The notes: a model not told the origin generated them from the sequence alone. A DNA stretch of 36,882 nucleotides from Methylophilaceae bacterium (GCA_006844635.1 SPJO01000129.1:1-36882); one strand, 5' to 3'; positions 16,632 to 26,551 are shown, numbered from the stretch's first letter. Made by a program: numbers and translations.

Positions 16632-19600
16632 ATGCAAGAGCCGAGTAATATGCCTTCATTTGTCCATTTGCGCTGTCATAGTGAGTATTCCATTGTTGAT
16701 GGGATTGTAAGGATTAATGACTATGTTAAAGCCGCCAGCGCGGATGATATGCCTGCTTTGGCCTTGACCGACATTAGTAATTTGTTTGGTGCAGTCAAGT
16801 TCTACAAAGCTGCCAGAAAGCAAGGGATTAAGGCAATTATCGGGGCAGATGTTTGGTTGGAAAATAGCAAAAAACCTCAGCAACCAACCCGTGTATTGTT
16901 ATTGGCGCAGAATGATGCAGGCTATCAATTACTTTGCGAGCTATTGAGCAAGGCTTACTTAGAAAACCAGTCGAGAGAACGACCTGAGCTTAAGCCAGAG
17001 TGGTTTGAGGAAAGCACCGATGGACTTATTTTAGTGACGGGTGCTGGTGAAAGCGATATTGGTCAATCGCTAGCACTGAATAATTTTGATCTGGCAAGAG
17101 AGCAAATTGCTTATTGGTCATCATTATTTCCCAACCGTTTTTATTTGGAAATCCAGCGCTACGCAAAGCCAGATAATCAACAAAAACAAGAAGTACGTAT
17201 CCAGAAAACATTAGCGCTTGCTAGTGAGTTAGCGGTACCTGTGGTCGCTACGCAACCTATCCAGTTTATTGAGCAAGATGATTTTCAAGCACATGAAGCA
17301 CGTACTTGTATTGCTGAAGGGTATATGCTGGCGGATAGTCGCCGACCCAAGAAATTTACCGATGAGCAATACTTTAAAACGCAGGCGCAGATGGCTGCGT
17401 TATTTGCGGATATCCCAGAAGCGCTTGCAAACACTGTCCAAATCGCTAAGCGGTGTAATTTAACCTTAACACTTGGCGAAAACTATCTGCCGGACTTCCC
17501 AACACCTGATGGTCAAGACTTGCCGACTTATATGGCGGCATTATCGATGGAGGGCTTGCAAAAACGCTTGGCGCATTTATATCCGGATGAGGCTGTACGG
17601 TCTGAGCAGTTTCCTAAATACGAAGCGCGGCTGAAGTTCGAATGTGAAATTATTAATCAGATGGGTTTCCCTGGCTACTTCTTGATTGTTGCTGACTTTA
17701 TTAACTGGGCTAAAAATAATGGCGTACCTGTTGGCCCAGGTCGTGGATCTGGCGCTGGCTCTTTGGTGGCATATAGTTTGGGCATTACAGACCTTGACCC
17801 ACTTGAATACAACTTGCTATTCGAACGTTTCTTAAACCCAGAGCGGGTATCAATGCCTGACTTTGATATTGATTTCTGCCAAGAAGGGCGGGATCGTGTC
17901 ATTGATTATGTGAAAAATAAATATGGCTTAGATTCAGTTTCTCAGATTGCGACCTTCGGTACCATGGCGGCAAAAGCGGTTATTCGTGATGTTGGTCGTG
18001 TGCTCGACCTGCCATTTAACTTTGTCGACAGCGTTGCCAAACTGATTCCGTTAGAGTTGGGTATTACCTTAACCGATGCACTTGAAAAAGAGCCACAACT
18101 ACAAGAGCGCCGTGAAAAAGAAGAGGAGGTAGCACAACTACTTGAACTCGCTTTGCGGCTAGAAGGGCTTGTGCGTAATGTCGGTATGCATGCTGGTGGT
18201 GTGCTGATTGCGCCGGGTAAGATTTCTGACTTTTCGCCTATTTATTGTCAAGCGAATGGCGATAGCTTGGTTAGCCAGTACGATAAAGATGATGTGGAAG
18301 CGGTTGGTCTTGTGAAGTTTGACTTCTTGGGCCTGCGGACCTTAACCATCTTAGATATGGCCATTGAGAATGCGAATGCGCAGCGTGCGGCTGAAAACTT
18401 AGCGCCTTTAGTATTAGAAGCATTGCCTTTGGATGATAAAGCCTCGTTTGATTTGCTGAAACGCTCGAATACAACGGCGGTCTTTCAGTTGGAGTCTAAG
18501 GGAATGAAAGACATGCTCAAACAGGCGAAACCAGACTGTTTTGAGGATATTATTGCCCTAGTAGCACTTTACCGACCTGGGCCAATGGATTTGATTCCAG
18601 ATTTTTGTCGCCGGAAACATGGACAACAGCGTGTTGAATATCCGCATCCTTCAACGGAAAGTATCCTAAAAGAAACTTATGGGATTGCGGTTTATCAAGA
18701 GCAGGTGATGCAAATCGCGCAGGTGGTTGCCGGATATAGTCTTGGTGCTGCGGATATGTTGCGTCGTGCGATGGGTAAGAAAAAACCGGAAGAAATGGTC
18801 AAGCAGCGCGAAGTATTTAATGAAGGCGCGCAAAAAAATGGCTTGAGCTTGCAACAGTCCAATGATTTATTTGATTTGTTAGAGAAGTTTGCTGGTTATG
18901 GCTTTAACAAATCGCACGCGGCAGCATATGCATTGATTGCCTGTCAAACCGCTTTCTTAAAGGCACATTATCCAGCCGCCTTTTTAGCTGCCACGATGTC
19001 GGCAGATATGAATAGCACGGATAGTGTTCGTATCTTTTTTGATGATTGCGCTGCTAATGAAGTGGAAGTCTTGCCGCCGGATGTGAATAAAAGTGCGTAT
19101 CGCTTTAAGCCGCTTAATCATAAGCAGATCCTTTATGGCTTAGGTGCAGTAAAAGGCTCAGGTGCTGCGGCAATCGATTTAATGATAGCGGCGCGGGAAA
19201 AAGATGGTCCATTTAAAGATTTATTTGATTTTTGTAGTCGCTTAGATTTACGTAAAGTGAATCGGAGAGTGATTGAATCGCTGATTCGTGCTGGTGCATT
19301 TGATCAATTAGAGCCTAATCGAGCAGCTTTATTAGCAGGCGTTAGTGCCGCGATTGGTGCCGCAGAGCATGCTAACAATCATGTTGGTCAGGATAGCTTG
19401 TTTGGTGAGGAGTTGAGTATTCAGCATCAATTGCCAACAATCCTTCCATGGGAACCAGAGCAAGCATTAATCGAAGAGAAAACAGCTTTAGGGTTTTATC
19501 TGAGTGGTCACCCTTATCTAAGTCATAAAGACGAGGTCGCACAATTTGTACATGGCACATTAGCTGACTTGAAGCCACAAGATCAACCGAAATTGTTAGC

Positions 19601-20096
19601 TGGAGTTGTGATGGGCGTGCGAATTAGAATGACACAGCGTGGCAAAATGGCGATAGTGACTTTAGATGATGCGGTAGCGAGTGCAGAAGTTGTTGTTGGC
19701 GGTGAGCTGCTCACGGAATATGCGCATTTGATTAAAGAGGATCAACTCCTAGTTGTTGAAGGTAAGATTAGCCACGATGATTTCTCAGGTGGTAACCGTA
19801 TTAATGCGCGCAAGCTGTTTAACTTGCCTGCGGCAAGAAGTCATTATGCGAGCATGCTCAAAATTGCATGTAATGGGCAATCTGATGCCGCTAAATTAAC
19901 ATCGATATTGATGCCATATCGCCAAGGAGAAGCATCTGATAAGAAGTTGTGCCCAATTAAAATTGAATATCACAACACGAATAGCCAAGCGAGTATTATG
20001 CTGGGTGATCGCTGGCGCGTTGAATTGCATGATGAGTTGATTCAACATTTAGAAGGCTGGTTGTCAAAAGAAAATGTAAAAATACTTTATAATTAG
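16632..20096 (+). CDS. dnaE: DNA polymerase III alpha subunit DnaE
   Basis: 1154 residues, replicative polymerase. The PHP domain (about 8-280) begins FVHLRCHSEYSIVDG. Palm and catalytic aspartates are D412 and D414 in SMPDFDIDFCQEGRDRVIDY, and D564 in VKFDFLGL. VGPGRGSGAGSLVAY and NVGMHAGGV are family blocks. The beta-clamp-binding motif is QDSLF at 920-924, followed by an OB fold (about 965-1060) and a C-terminal domain. Two starts are possible: ATG 16632, or ATG 16650 (MPSFVHL), which fits the family N terminus better. A TAAAAT at 16620-16625 could be a -10 box with a start near 16632, which also favours 16650. It likely heads an operon with accA (34 nt away) and tilS. Confidence 0.97.
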   Translation: MQEPSNMPSFVHLRCHSEYSIVDGIVRINDYVKAASADDMPALALTDISNLFGAVKFYKAARKQGIKAIIGADVWLENSKKPQQPTRVLLLAQNDAGYQLLCELLSKAYLENQSRERPELKPEWFEESTDGLILVTGAGESDIGQSLALNNFDLAREQIAYWSSLFPNRFYLEIQRYAKPDNQQKQEVRIQKTLALASELAVPVVATQPIQFIEQDDFQAHEARTCIAEGYMLADSRRPKKFTDEQYFKTQAQMAALFADIPEALANTVQIAKRCNLTLTLGENYLPDFPTPDGQDLPTYMAALSMEGLQKRLAHLYPDEAVRSEQFPKYEARLKFECEIINQMGFPGYFLIVADFINWAKNNGVPVGPGRGSGAGSLVAYSLGITDLDPLEYNLLFERFLNPERVSMPDFDIDFCQEGRDRVIDYVKNKYGLDSVSQIATFGTMAAKAVIRDVGRVLDLPFNFVDSVAKLIPLELGITLTDALEKEPQLQERREKEEEVAQLLELALRLEGLVRNVGMHAGGVLIAPGKISDFSPIYCQANGDSLVSQYDKDDVEAVGLVKFDFLGLRTLTILDMAIENANAQRAAENLAPLVLEALPLDDKASFDLLKRSNTTAVFQLESKGMKDMLKQAKPDCFEDIIALVALYRPGPMDLIPDFCRRKHGQQRVEYPHPSTESILKETYGIAVYQEQVMQIAQVVAGYSLGAADMLRRAMGKKKPEEMVKQREVFNEGAQKNGLSLQQSNDLFDLLEKFAGYGFNKSHAAAYALIACQTAFLKAHYPAAFLAATMSADMNSTDSVRIFFDDCAANEVEVLPPDVNKSAYRFKPLNHKQILYGLGAVKGSGAAAIDLMIAAREKDGPFKDLFDFCSRLDLRKVNRRVIESLIRAGAFDQLEPNRAALLAGVSAAIGAAEHANNHVGQDSLFGEELSIQHQLPTILPWEPEQALIEEKTALGFYLSGHPYLSHKDEVAQFVHGTLADLKPQDQPKLLAGVVMGVRIRMTQRGKMAIVTLDDAVASAEVVVGGELLTEYAHLIKEDQLLVVEGKISHDDFSGGNRINARKLFNLPAARSHYASMLKIACNGQSDAAKLTSILMPYRQGEASDKKLCPIKIEYHNTNSQASIMLGDRWRVELHDELIQHLEGWLSKENVKILYN

Positions 20097-20130
20097 CCCC
20101 ATTGAAACTTAACCTTAAGAATTACCCCAT

Positions 20131-21129
20131 ATGATGACAAATAGAAGAGCCACAGATGTGAAGATTAGCTATTTAGACTTTGAGCAACCGATTGCCGAGT
20201 TGGAAAAGCGAATTGAATCATTGCAAGAGGCACATGATGAGCATGCTGACTTGGATGTTGAAAAGGAAGTGGCGCAGCTAGAGAAAAAGAACAAGCAGCT
20301 GTTAACTGAAACTTATCAAAACTTATCTGCCTGGCAAGTCTCACAGGTGGCACGTCACCCACAGCGCCCATATACACTCGATTATATTCGAGAAATATTT
20401 ACCGATTTTGAAGAGCTACATGGTGACCGTGCATTTTCAGACGATCCTGCAATTGTTGGTGGTGTTGCGCGTTTAGACGGTATGCCAGTCATGGTGATTG
20501 GCCAACAAAAAGGACGTGATGTTAAAGAGCGGCAGTATCGTAATTTTGGGATGCCAAGACCAGAGGGTTACCGTAAAGCCCTGCGTTTATTCCGATTAGC
20601 CGAGAAGTTTAAGTTGCCTATTGTGACGCTGATTGATACGCCGGGTGCTTATCCAGGGATTGGTGCTGAAGAGCGAGGACAGTCAGAAGCGATTGCTAAA
20701 AACTTATATGTGATGGCTGAGCTGAAAACGCCAATTATTGGTGTCGTTATTGGTGAAGGCGGGTCAGGCGGCGCGCTAGCATTAGGTGTGGTTGATCAAT
20801 TGTTGATGTTACAACACTCAACTTACTCAGTGATCTCGCCAGAAGGCTGTGCATCTATTTTGTGGAAGAGTGCTAGTAAAGCACCAGAGGCTGCGGAAAC
20901 ATTGGGTATTACCGCTGAGCGACTAAAAACATTGGGTTTGGTTGATCAGATTATTACTGAACCATTAGGCGGGGCACATCGTGAGCCAGATGCAATGGCT
21001 GAGAGCCTAAAGAAAGCAATTAAAACGAACTTGAACGCACTCAAGAAAAAAAGTACAGAGAAGTTGCTAGCAGTTAGGTATGAACGCTTAATGGGTTATG
21101 GCAAGTTCAAAGAAACGGGTAAAAAATAA
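20131..21129 (+). CDS. accA: Acetyl-CoA carboxylase carboxyltransferase subunit alpha
   Basis: 332 residues from ATG 20131. A GTG at 20158 (giving KISYLDFEQPIAELE after the start, 323 residues) is closer to the family length of about 320, and neither has a strong Shine-Dalgarno sequence. Family blocks: DREIFTDFEELHGDR-like segment, QQKGRDVKERQYRNFGMPRP, TLIDTPGAYPGIGAEERGQS and the oxyanion-forming VIGEGGSGGALALG. With AccD, not in the window, it transfers carboxyl from carboxybiotin-BCCP to acetyl-CoA to give malonyl-CoA for fatty-acid synthesis. It lies between dnaE and tilS, an order common in proteobacteria. Confidence 0.96.
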   Translation: MMTNRRATDVKISYLDFEQPIAELEKRIESLQEAHDEHADLDVEKEVAQLEKKNKQLLTETYQNLSAWQVSQVARHPQRPYTLDYIREIFTDFEELHGDRAFSDDPAIVGGVARLDGMPVMVIGQQKGRDVKERQYRNFGMPRPEGYRKALRLFRLAEKFKLPIVTLIDTPGAYPGIGAEERGQSEAIAKNLYVMAELKTPIIGVVIGEGGSGGALALGVVDQLLMLQHSTYSVISPEGCASILWKSASKAPEAAETLGITAERLKTLGLVDQIITEPLGGAHREPDAMAESLKKAIKTNLNALKKKSTEKLLAVRYERLMGYGKFKETGKK

Positions 21130-22489
21130 TGTGGTAAAGCGTAAGGAAGATTCGCTATTAAGCCAATTGCAGCTTTTTCTTAGAGAGTTTTTTTTACAAC
21201 AAAAACGCATTAAACCAACACTGCTTGTTGCCTACAGTGGCGGTTTAGATTCAACTGTGCTTCTACATGCACTCTCTCAATTACGAACAGCAATGCCAAT
21301 GCACTTACGTGCAGTGTATGTGCATCATGGTTTAAGTGAATATGCTGACAAGTGGGGTGAGCATTGTGCACAAACATGTAGTAATCTAGAAATCCCATTC
21401 AATATAGCGCATGTAACCATTGATCGGACGAGTGGCCTAGGCACTGAGGCGGCTGCTAGAAATGCACGTTACCAAGCACTGCAAGCAGAAAAGGCAGATT
21501 TTATTTGCTTAGCACATCATCAAGATGATCAAGCAGAAACGCTATTGCTGCAATTGGCAAGAGGAGCTGGTGTTAAGGGGTTAGCTGGGATGGCGCAAGT
21601 TGTTAGCAATAAACGTTTGCTTCGACCATTTCTTAATCAATCACGAGGCGATTTGCTAGCTTATGCAGAGCAGCACCAGTTACAGTGGATTGAGGATGAT
21701 AGCAACATCGATACGCAATATAGCCGTAACTATTTGCGTCATCATGTCATGCCTGTTTTACAACAACAATATCCCAGTATTCGTCAAACATTATCTCGTT
21801 CTGCAAACCTGATGGCGCAAGCGGATGAACTATTAACAGATTTGGCGTTAATCGATGCGGAACAAGTTGTTGATAAAGCACCACAGTACGGCGCGTTGCG
21901 TTTAGCAGAGTTACTTCAACTGAGCCAGGCCAGGCAAATGAATCTGCTTAGGTGGTGGCTAGCAAGTAATGCTATTGCCATGCCTAGTCACGCACTCCTT
22001 TCGCAAGTATTGCGTCAATTAGCATCAACCAGAACGGATGCTTCAGTGCAGGTGAAAGTAGCGGATGGACTGACGATTAGACGCTATCAAGACAAGGTTT
22101 TTTTAGTAGTTGATATTCAATCAATGCCTCCCATTATGATGCAATGGCAGGGTGAAGAAGTGCTGGCATTACCCAATCATACGTATTTACGTTTTACCAA
22201 GCAGCTTGGGGAAGGCATTGCCTATGAGCGAGTAGTCAATGGCGCAACATTGACTATTAGAAACAGGGTGGGGGGTGAGCGTATTCGCCAAGCGACAAAT
22301 CAACCGCGCCGGGGTCTAAAAACCATCTTGCAGTCAGCTAATATCGCGCCTTGGGAGCGAGAACAAATACCGCTTATTTTTATCAATGATTCGCTAGCAG
22401 CGATCCCTAACATCACGATTGATGTGAGCCTTAAAGCGGATAAGGATGAGTTAGGTTTGGTTGTTGAATGGCTACCTGCTGCTTTATAA
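21098..22489 (+). CDS. tilS: tRNA(Ile)-lysidine synthase TilS
   Basis: 463 residues from ATG 21098, which overlaps accA by 32 nt. A GTG at 21131, one base after the accA stop, would give 452 residues and is equally plausible. PP-loop ATPase signature VAYSGGLDSTVLLHAL, then VYVHHGLSEYADKWGEHC, RNARYQALQ and LAHHQDDQAETLLLQLARG. The middle TilS domain and a C-terminal TilS_C region (VNGATLTIRNRVGGERI, RRGLKTILQ) are complete. It attaches lysine to C34 of the CAU-anticodon tRNAIle so that it reads AUA, and is essential in most bacteria. I see no terminator directly after the stop. Confidence 0.95.
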   Translation: MASSKKRVKNNVVKRKEDSLLSQLQLFLREFFLQQKRIKPTLLVAYSGGLDSTVLLHALSQLRTAMPMHLRAVYVHHGLSEYADKWGEHCAQTCSNLEIPFNIAHVTIDRTSGLGTEAAARNARYQALQAEKADFICLAHHQDDQAETLLLQLARGAGVKGLAGMAQVVSNKRLLRPFLNQSRGDLLAYAEQHQLQWIEDDSNIDTQYSRNYLRHHVMPVLQQQYPSIRQTLSRSANLMAQADELLTDLALIDAEQVVDKAPQYGALRLAELLQLSQARQMNLLRWWLASNAIAMPSHALLSQVLRQLASTRTDASVQVKVADGLTIRRYQDKVFLVVDIQSMPPIMMQWQGEEVLALPNHTYLRFTKQLGEGIAYERVVNGATLTIRNRVGGERIRQATNQPRRGLKTILQSANIAPWEREQIPLIFINDSLAAIPNITIDVSLKADKDELGLVVEWLPAAL

Positions 22490-22542
22490 CTTCAAACTAG
22501 GGCCAATATTAGACCTATATTTGGCTATATAAAACCACCATT

Positions 22543-22562
22543 ATTGGTTGTATATAACCAAT
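22543..22562. repeat. Small inverted repeat upstream of the TonB receptor gene
   Basis: ATTGGTT (22543-22549), six-base centre GTATAT, AACCAAT (22556-22562). It lies in the 226-bp gap between tilS and the receptor gene, about 154 bp before the start, and has no T-run that would make it a terminator. It may be an operator or chance in AT-rich DNA. I see no convincing Fur box in the gap; TTGAGA at 22667 with TATAGA at 22688 is only a weak promoter match with a 15-bp spacer. Confidence 0.4.
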
Positions 22563-22715
22563 TTATAGAATAGAATAGTTGTGAATAACCCCTTGGGATA
22601 CATATCCCCTTCATTATTAAAGTATTTTTTTGTAAGCAAATAGTGGAATGTAAATTGCTCTAATTATTGAGATAAAAACGACAAGAGTATAGAAACTTTA
22701 ATAAAGGGAATTTAC

Positions 22716-25100
22716 ATGCATAAAACATTCAAACTAAAACTAGTCGCGCTTGCTACCGCGTCTGTGTATTGTTTGCCTACTGCAGTGATGGCAGAGGAAG
22801 CAGATATTACAACAGATGAGATTGAAGTGATTAGTACAACGCCTTTACAAGGTGTTGGTTTACCAGTCGATCAAATACCTGCAGCTGTGCAAACAGTAAA
22901 AGACGAAGACTTAGAGCAGCAGAAAAGTACAACAATTGCTGACTTTATGAATAACAACCTAACGGGTGTGTCGATCAATGAAACACAAAACAACCCATAT
23001 CAGCCTGACATTTTATTCCGAGGTTTCACAGCGTCCCCATTATTAGGTACGCCACAAGGTTTATCTATCTTTCAAGACGGTGTGCGTGTGAATGAGGCTT
23101 TTGGTGATGCGGTGAATTGGGATTTGATCCCAGTTAACGCAATTGCGGGCATTAACCTAATTCCTGGTTCTAATCCTGTATTTGGCTTAAACACATTGGG
23201 TGGCTCTCTTTCAGTGGTCACGAAGAATGGTCGTACCCACCAAGGTGGCGCAGTTGAAGCGAGCTGGGGTTCATGGCAACGTAAGAATGTTTTAGCCGAA
23301 TATGGTGGTGTTTCAGAAGATGGTTCTATGGACTTCTTCATAGCAGGTAACTATTTTGATGAAGATGGTTGGCGTGACTTTTCTCCAAGTGATGTGAAAC
23401 AACTATTTACTAAGGTCGGTTGGCAAAATGATTCAACTCGGTTAGAACTGAGCATTACTGCAGCTGATACCGATTTGATTGGTAATGGCTTGATTCAAAA
23501 AGAGATCAAGGATGAAGAGGGTGATGAAGCTATTAACACGCGCCCAGACCAAACAAAAAATGAACTGGCGTTCTTTAACTTGAATGGTAGTCATTGGTTT
23601 AATGATGATGTTGAACTCGCTGGCAATACTTACTTTAGAAGTTCTAACCGCAGCACTTTGAACGGTGATGTGAATGACGACTTTGCAGGAGTTGCTGGAA
23701 CCTTTGCCGGCCTGTGTTTGGCTGCGCCAGGAGCTGCTGACCCTGAAGGGCAAGCTGAAGATAACTGTAGTGGCGCGTTAAATACGAGTGACACAGAGCA
23801 GAAAAGCTATGGTTTCAATGCGCAACTAGCATTTAATCAAGATTTAATGGGTAAACCAAACCAGTTGATTGTCGGTGGTGGTTATGATTACTCTACAATT
23901 GATTTTGAACAAGGGACAGAGTTTGGTTTGGTCAATGCAACACGTGGTGTTGACGGTATTGGTGTCGAAGGTGATGAGGCGGAGGTTGAATTGACCGGGA
24001 AAACAACAAGTTGGGGTGTTTTTGCAACAGATACGATGTCTTTAAACGACCAATGGGCATTAACCTTATCCGGTCGTTATAACCACATTAATGTCAAAAA
24101 TAGCGATAAGTTAATTCCTGATTCAAGTAATCCTGCATCGTTAAACGGCGATCACGACTTTAATCGTTTTAATCCTGCAGTAGGTATGACCTTTACGCCA
24201 AGCAAAGCGGTTACTTTATATGGTACATATAATGAAGGTATGCGAGCGCCAACTTCTTTAGAATTAGGCTGCGCAAACCCACAACAACCTTGTAAGTTAC
24301 CTAATGCACTTGCTGGAGATCCACCATTAGATAAAGTTGTAGCTAAAACTTATGAGCTGGGTGCACGTGGTGCTTTAACAAAGAACATTCGTTGGAATGC
24401 CGCTGTTTATAGAACAGTCAATCATGATGATATCCAGTTTATTACAACTGAGTCTGCTAGTAGTGGTGGTTACTTTGACAACATAGGAAAAACACGCAGG
24501 CAAGGTCTTGATCTCGGGCTTTCAGGTAAGGTGAGCAAGTTTAGCTGGAATGCAGGCTATAGCTATGTTAATGCAACATATCAGTCAGACTTGCAGTTAG
24601 CAAACGAAGGCAATACAACTGCTTTCTTTGATGGTACTAATAATGTAATTCAAGTCAGAAAAGGGGACCAGTTAGCAAACATTCCTGAGCATGCTTTGAA
24701 GCTTCGCTTACAGTTTCAAGCAACACCTAACTGGAGAATTGGTACGACTATTAACTCATTCTCTGAAGTGTATGTTCGAGGTAATGAAAACAACAAACAC
24801 CAGGAGGGCGTAGGCACTAACGCAACAGTTGAAGGTGAAGCCGTGGAAGATAGTGGTAAGCTCAGCGGATATACAGTCGTTAATCTAGATACTAGTTACA
24901 CATTTGGTAATAGTGGCTGGCAAATATTTGCTAAAGCAATCAACATCTTTGATAAAGATTATGCAAGTGGTGGTCAGCTTGGTGAGAACTGGTTTGAAGA
25001 TGGTAACTTTGCAGCCGATAATGAGCCATCCTTACAACTAATGCAAGGCGCACCGCGTGCAGGTTGGATCGGTGCACGTTATGAGTTTGGTAAGAAGTAA
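22716..25100 (+). CDS. TonB-dependent outer-membrane receptor
   Basis: 794 residues. A signal peptide (1-26, ending AVMA) is followed by a TonB-box-like DEIEVIST (about 34-41). The plug domain (about 55-165) has DILFRGFTASPLLGTPQGLS, FQDGVRVNEAFGD and NTLGGSLSVVTKNG, then a 22-strand-type beta barrel to the C terminus (GWIGARYEFGKK). Late landmarks are YNEGMRAPTSLELGC, KTRRQGLDLGLSGK and FAKAINIFDKDYASGG. It imports a scarce ligand (metal chelate, cobalamin or another large molecule) using TonB energy. The ligand cannot be read from the sequence. AAAGGGAA precedes the ATG. It is followed after 14 nt by a sigma-54-type response regulator gene, so the pair is probably co-transcribed. Confidence 0.93.
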   Translation: MHKTFKLKLVALATASVYCLPTAVMAEEADITTDEIEVISTTPLQGVGLPVDQIPAAVQTVKDEDLEQQKSTTIADFMNNNLTGVSINETQNNPYQPDILFRGFTASPLLGTPQGLSIFQDGVRVNEAFGDAVNWDLIPVNAIAGINLIPGSNPVFGLNTLGGSLSVVTKNGRTHQGGAVEASWGSWQRKNVLAEYGGVSEDGSMDFFIAGNYFDEDGWRDFSPSDVKQLFTKVGWQNDSTRLELSITAADTDLIGNGLIQKEIKDEEGDEAINTRPDQTKNELAFFNLNGSHWFNDDVELAGNTYFRSSNRSTLNGDVNDDFAGVAGTFAGLCLAAPGAADPEGQAEDNCSGALNTSDTEQKSYGFNAQLAFNQDLMGKPNQLIVGGGYDYSTIDFEQGTEFGLVNATRGVDGIGVEGDEAEVELTGKTTSWGVFATDTMSLNDQWALTLSGRYNHINVKNSDKLIPDSSNPASLNGDHDFNRFNPAVGMTFTPSKAVTLYGTYNEGMRAPTSLELGCANPQQPCKLPNALAGDPPLDKVVAKTYELGARGALTKNIRWNAAVYRTVNHDDIQFITTESASSGGYFDNIGKTRRQGLDLGLSGKVSKFSWNAGYSYVNATYQSDLQLANEGNTTAFFDGTNNVIQVRKGDQLANIPEHALKLRLQFQATPNWRIGTTINSFSEVYVRGNENNKHQEGVGTNATVEGEAVEDSGKLSGYTVVNLDTSYTFGNSGWQIFAKAINIFDKDYASGGQLGENWFEDGNFAADNEPSLQLMQGAPRAGWIGARYEFGKK

Positions 25101-25114
25101 CTAGAGAAAGAGAA

Positions 25115-26551
25115 TTGACTGCACAAACACAAACATTTGTTCATCGCTTTAATGAAGAAACGCAGCGTAAGCTGCTGATTGTTGAAGATGAGGATTTGTT
25201 TGCGCGTGCAGTCACCAAACATTTAAAAAAAGCTGGCTTTGATTGTGAGTGTGCGGGGAATTTAAAAGATGCACGGGCATTAATAAAGCAATTTCAGCCA
25301 GATTTAGTATTGTTGGATATGCGACTGCCTGACGGTAATGGGCTAGACTTAATCGAAGAGCTTGTTAGTCAGCAAATAAAAGTGATTGCCATGACGGCTT
25401 ATGGCGAGGTGAATGATGCCGTACAAGCAATAAAGCTTGGTGCGCATGACTATCTTAAAAAGCCTATCGATTTAGAAGAGTTATTACTCATTATCCAAAA
25501 AAATGAGAAAACTTTCGAGCTACAAACCAGCCACGATAACGCAAAGCAACGAAATTCACACACCAGTTCACATGCAGACAATGTTGAATTGTTAGGCGAT
25601 AGTCCAGCGATAAAGAGTGTGCGTCAACAAATAGAGCGCATTGCGCAGTTAGGTCACCTTGTTGATGCGATTCCGCCCACAGTGCTTATTTCTGGTGAAA
25701 CGGGTGCAGGTAAAGATGTAGCTGCCCGCTTGCTGCATTTATCTTGCGCACACAAAGAAAAGCCATTTATTCATGTCGATTGTGCTTCGTTACCTGCGGA
25801 GTTAATTGAGAGTGAGTTGTTCGGCCATGAAAAAGGTGCTTATACCAATGCCGTGACAGCGCGACCGGGTCTGATTGAAGCGGCAGAAGACGGTACTTTG
25901 TTTCTAGATGAGGTTGGTGAGATTCCGTTAAGTTTGCAAGCAAAGTTGTTGAATGTACTCGAACGGCGTCAAGTGCGCCGCTTAGGTTCGACAAAGGAGC
26001 GCAGTGTCCCAGCGCGCATTATCGCTGCGACTAATAGAGACTTGCATCAAATGGCGGGCTCAGGTGAGTTTCGTTCAGACTTATATTTCCGCTTAAATGT
26101 CATCAGCTTGACGATGCCTGCTTTGCGTGAGCGTGAACGAGATGTATTGCTTTTGGCTAAACACTTTATGGCGTTGACAGAAAGACGCTATGGCTTAATA
26201 GAGCATCGCTTTAGTTTAGCCGCAGAAGAGGCGATGAAACAATATAGCTGGCCAGGTAATGTGCGGGAGTTAAAACACCAAGTGAGCCGTGCTGTGCTTT
26301 TAAGTAACGAAGTGGCTATTTCAGTTGAAGATCTTGCCTTGCCAAACAGGGCAATTGACACCCAGCAGCAATCGCACCATTCAGTACAAACAGAAGAGCA
26401 AGCTGCACCGACCTTGGATGTTGCGGAAAAGCGGATGTTAATTGCAGCTCTTGAAGCGACAAATCATAATGTATCTAAAGCCGCACGCAATCTAGGAATT
26501 ACACGGATGAAAATGCGATACCGTATGGAAAAACACGGTGTCGGCGTTTAA
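25115..26551 (+). CDS. Sigma-54-type response regulator (NtrC family) with GAYTNA loop
   Basis: 478 residues, start TTG 25115, 14 nt after the receptor gene; no ATG occurs before the first REC strand and a purine-rich GAGAAAGAG precedes it. REC domain (about 18-135): LLIVEDEDLF, phospho-acceptor D68 in LVLLDMRLPDGNG, K116 in YLKKPI. AAA+ domain (about 160-400): Walker A GETGAGKD (194-201), Walker B TLFLDEVG, RIIAATNRDL, SDLYFRLNVI, YSWPGNVREL. A C-terminal Fis-type helix-turn-helix (about 437-475) has NVSKAARNLGITR. The sigma-54 contact loop, GAFTGA in the family, reads GAYTNA (241-246). No partner histidine kinase is in the window. It may control the receptor gene or respond to its ligand; inferred from position only. 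Confidence 0.92.
   Translation: MTAQTQTFVHRFNEETQRKLLIVEDEDLFARAVTKHLKKAGFDCECAGNLKDARALIKQFQPDLVLLDMRLPDGNGLDLIEELVSQQIKVIAMTAYGEVNDAVQAIKLGAHDYLKKPIDLEELLLIIQKNEKTFELQTSHDNAKQRNSHTSSHADNVELLGDSPAIKSVRQQIERIAQLGHLVDAIPPTVLISGETGAGKDVAARLLHLSCAHKEKPFIHVDCASLPAELIESELFGHEKGAYTNAVTARPGLIEAAEDGTLFLDEVGEIPLSLQAKLLNVLERRQVRRLGSTKERSVPARIIAATNRDLHQMAGSGEFRSDLYFRLNVISLTMPALRERERDVLLLAKHFMALTERRYGLIEHRFSLAAEEAMKQYSWPGNVRELKHQVSRAVLLSNEVAISVEDLALPNRAIDTQQQSHHSVQTEEQAAPTLDVAEKRMLIAALEATNHNVSKAARNLGITRMKMRYRMEKHGVGV

Noticed and set aside
22490..22715. Fur box or FecI-type control of the TonB receptor
   Set aside because: No sequence close to the GATAATGATAATCATTATC consensus and no sigma/anti-sigma genes nearby.
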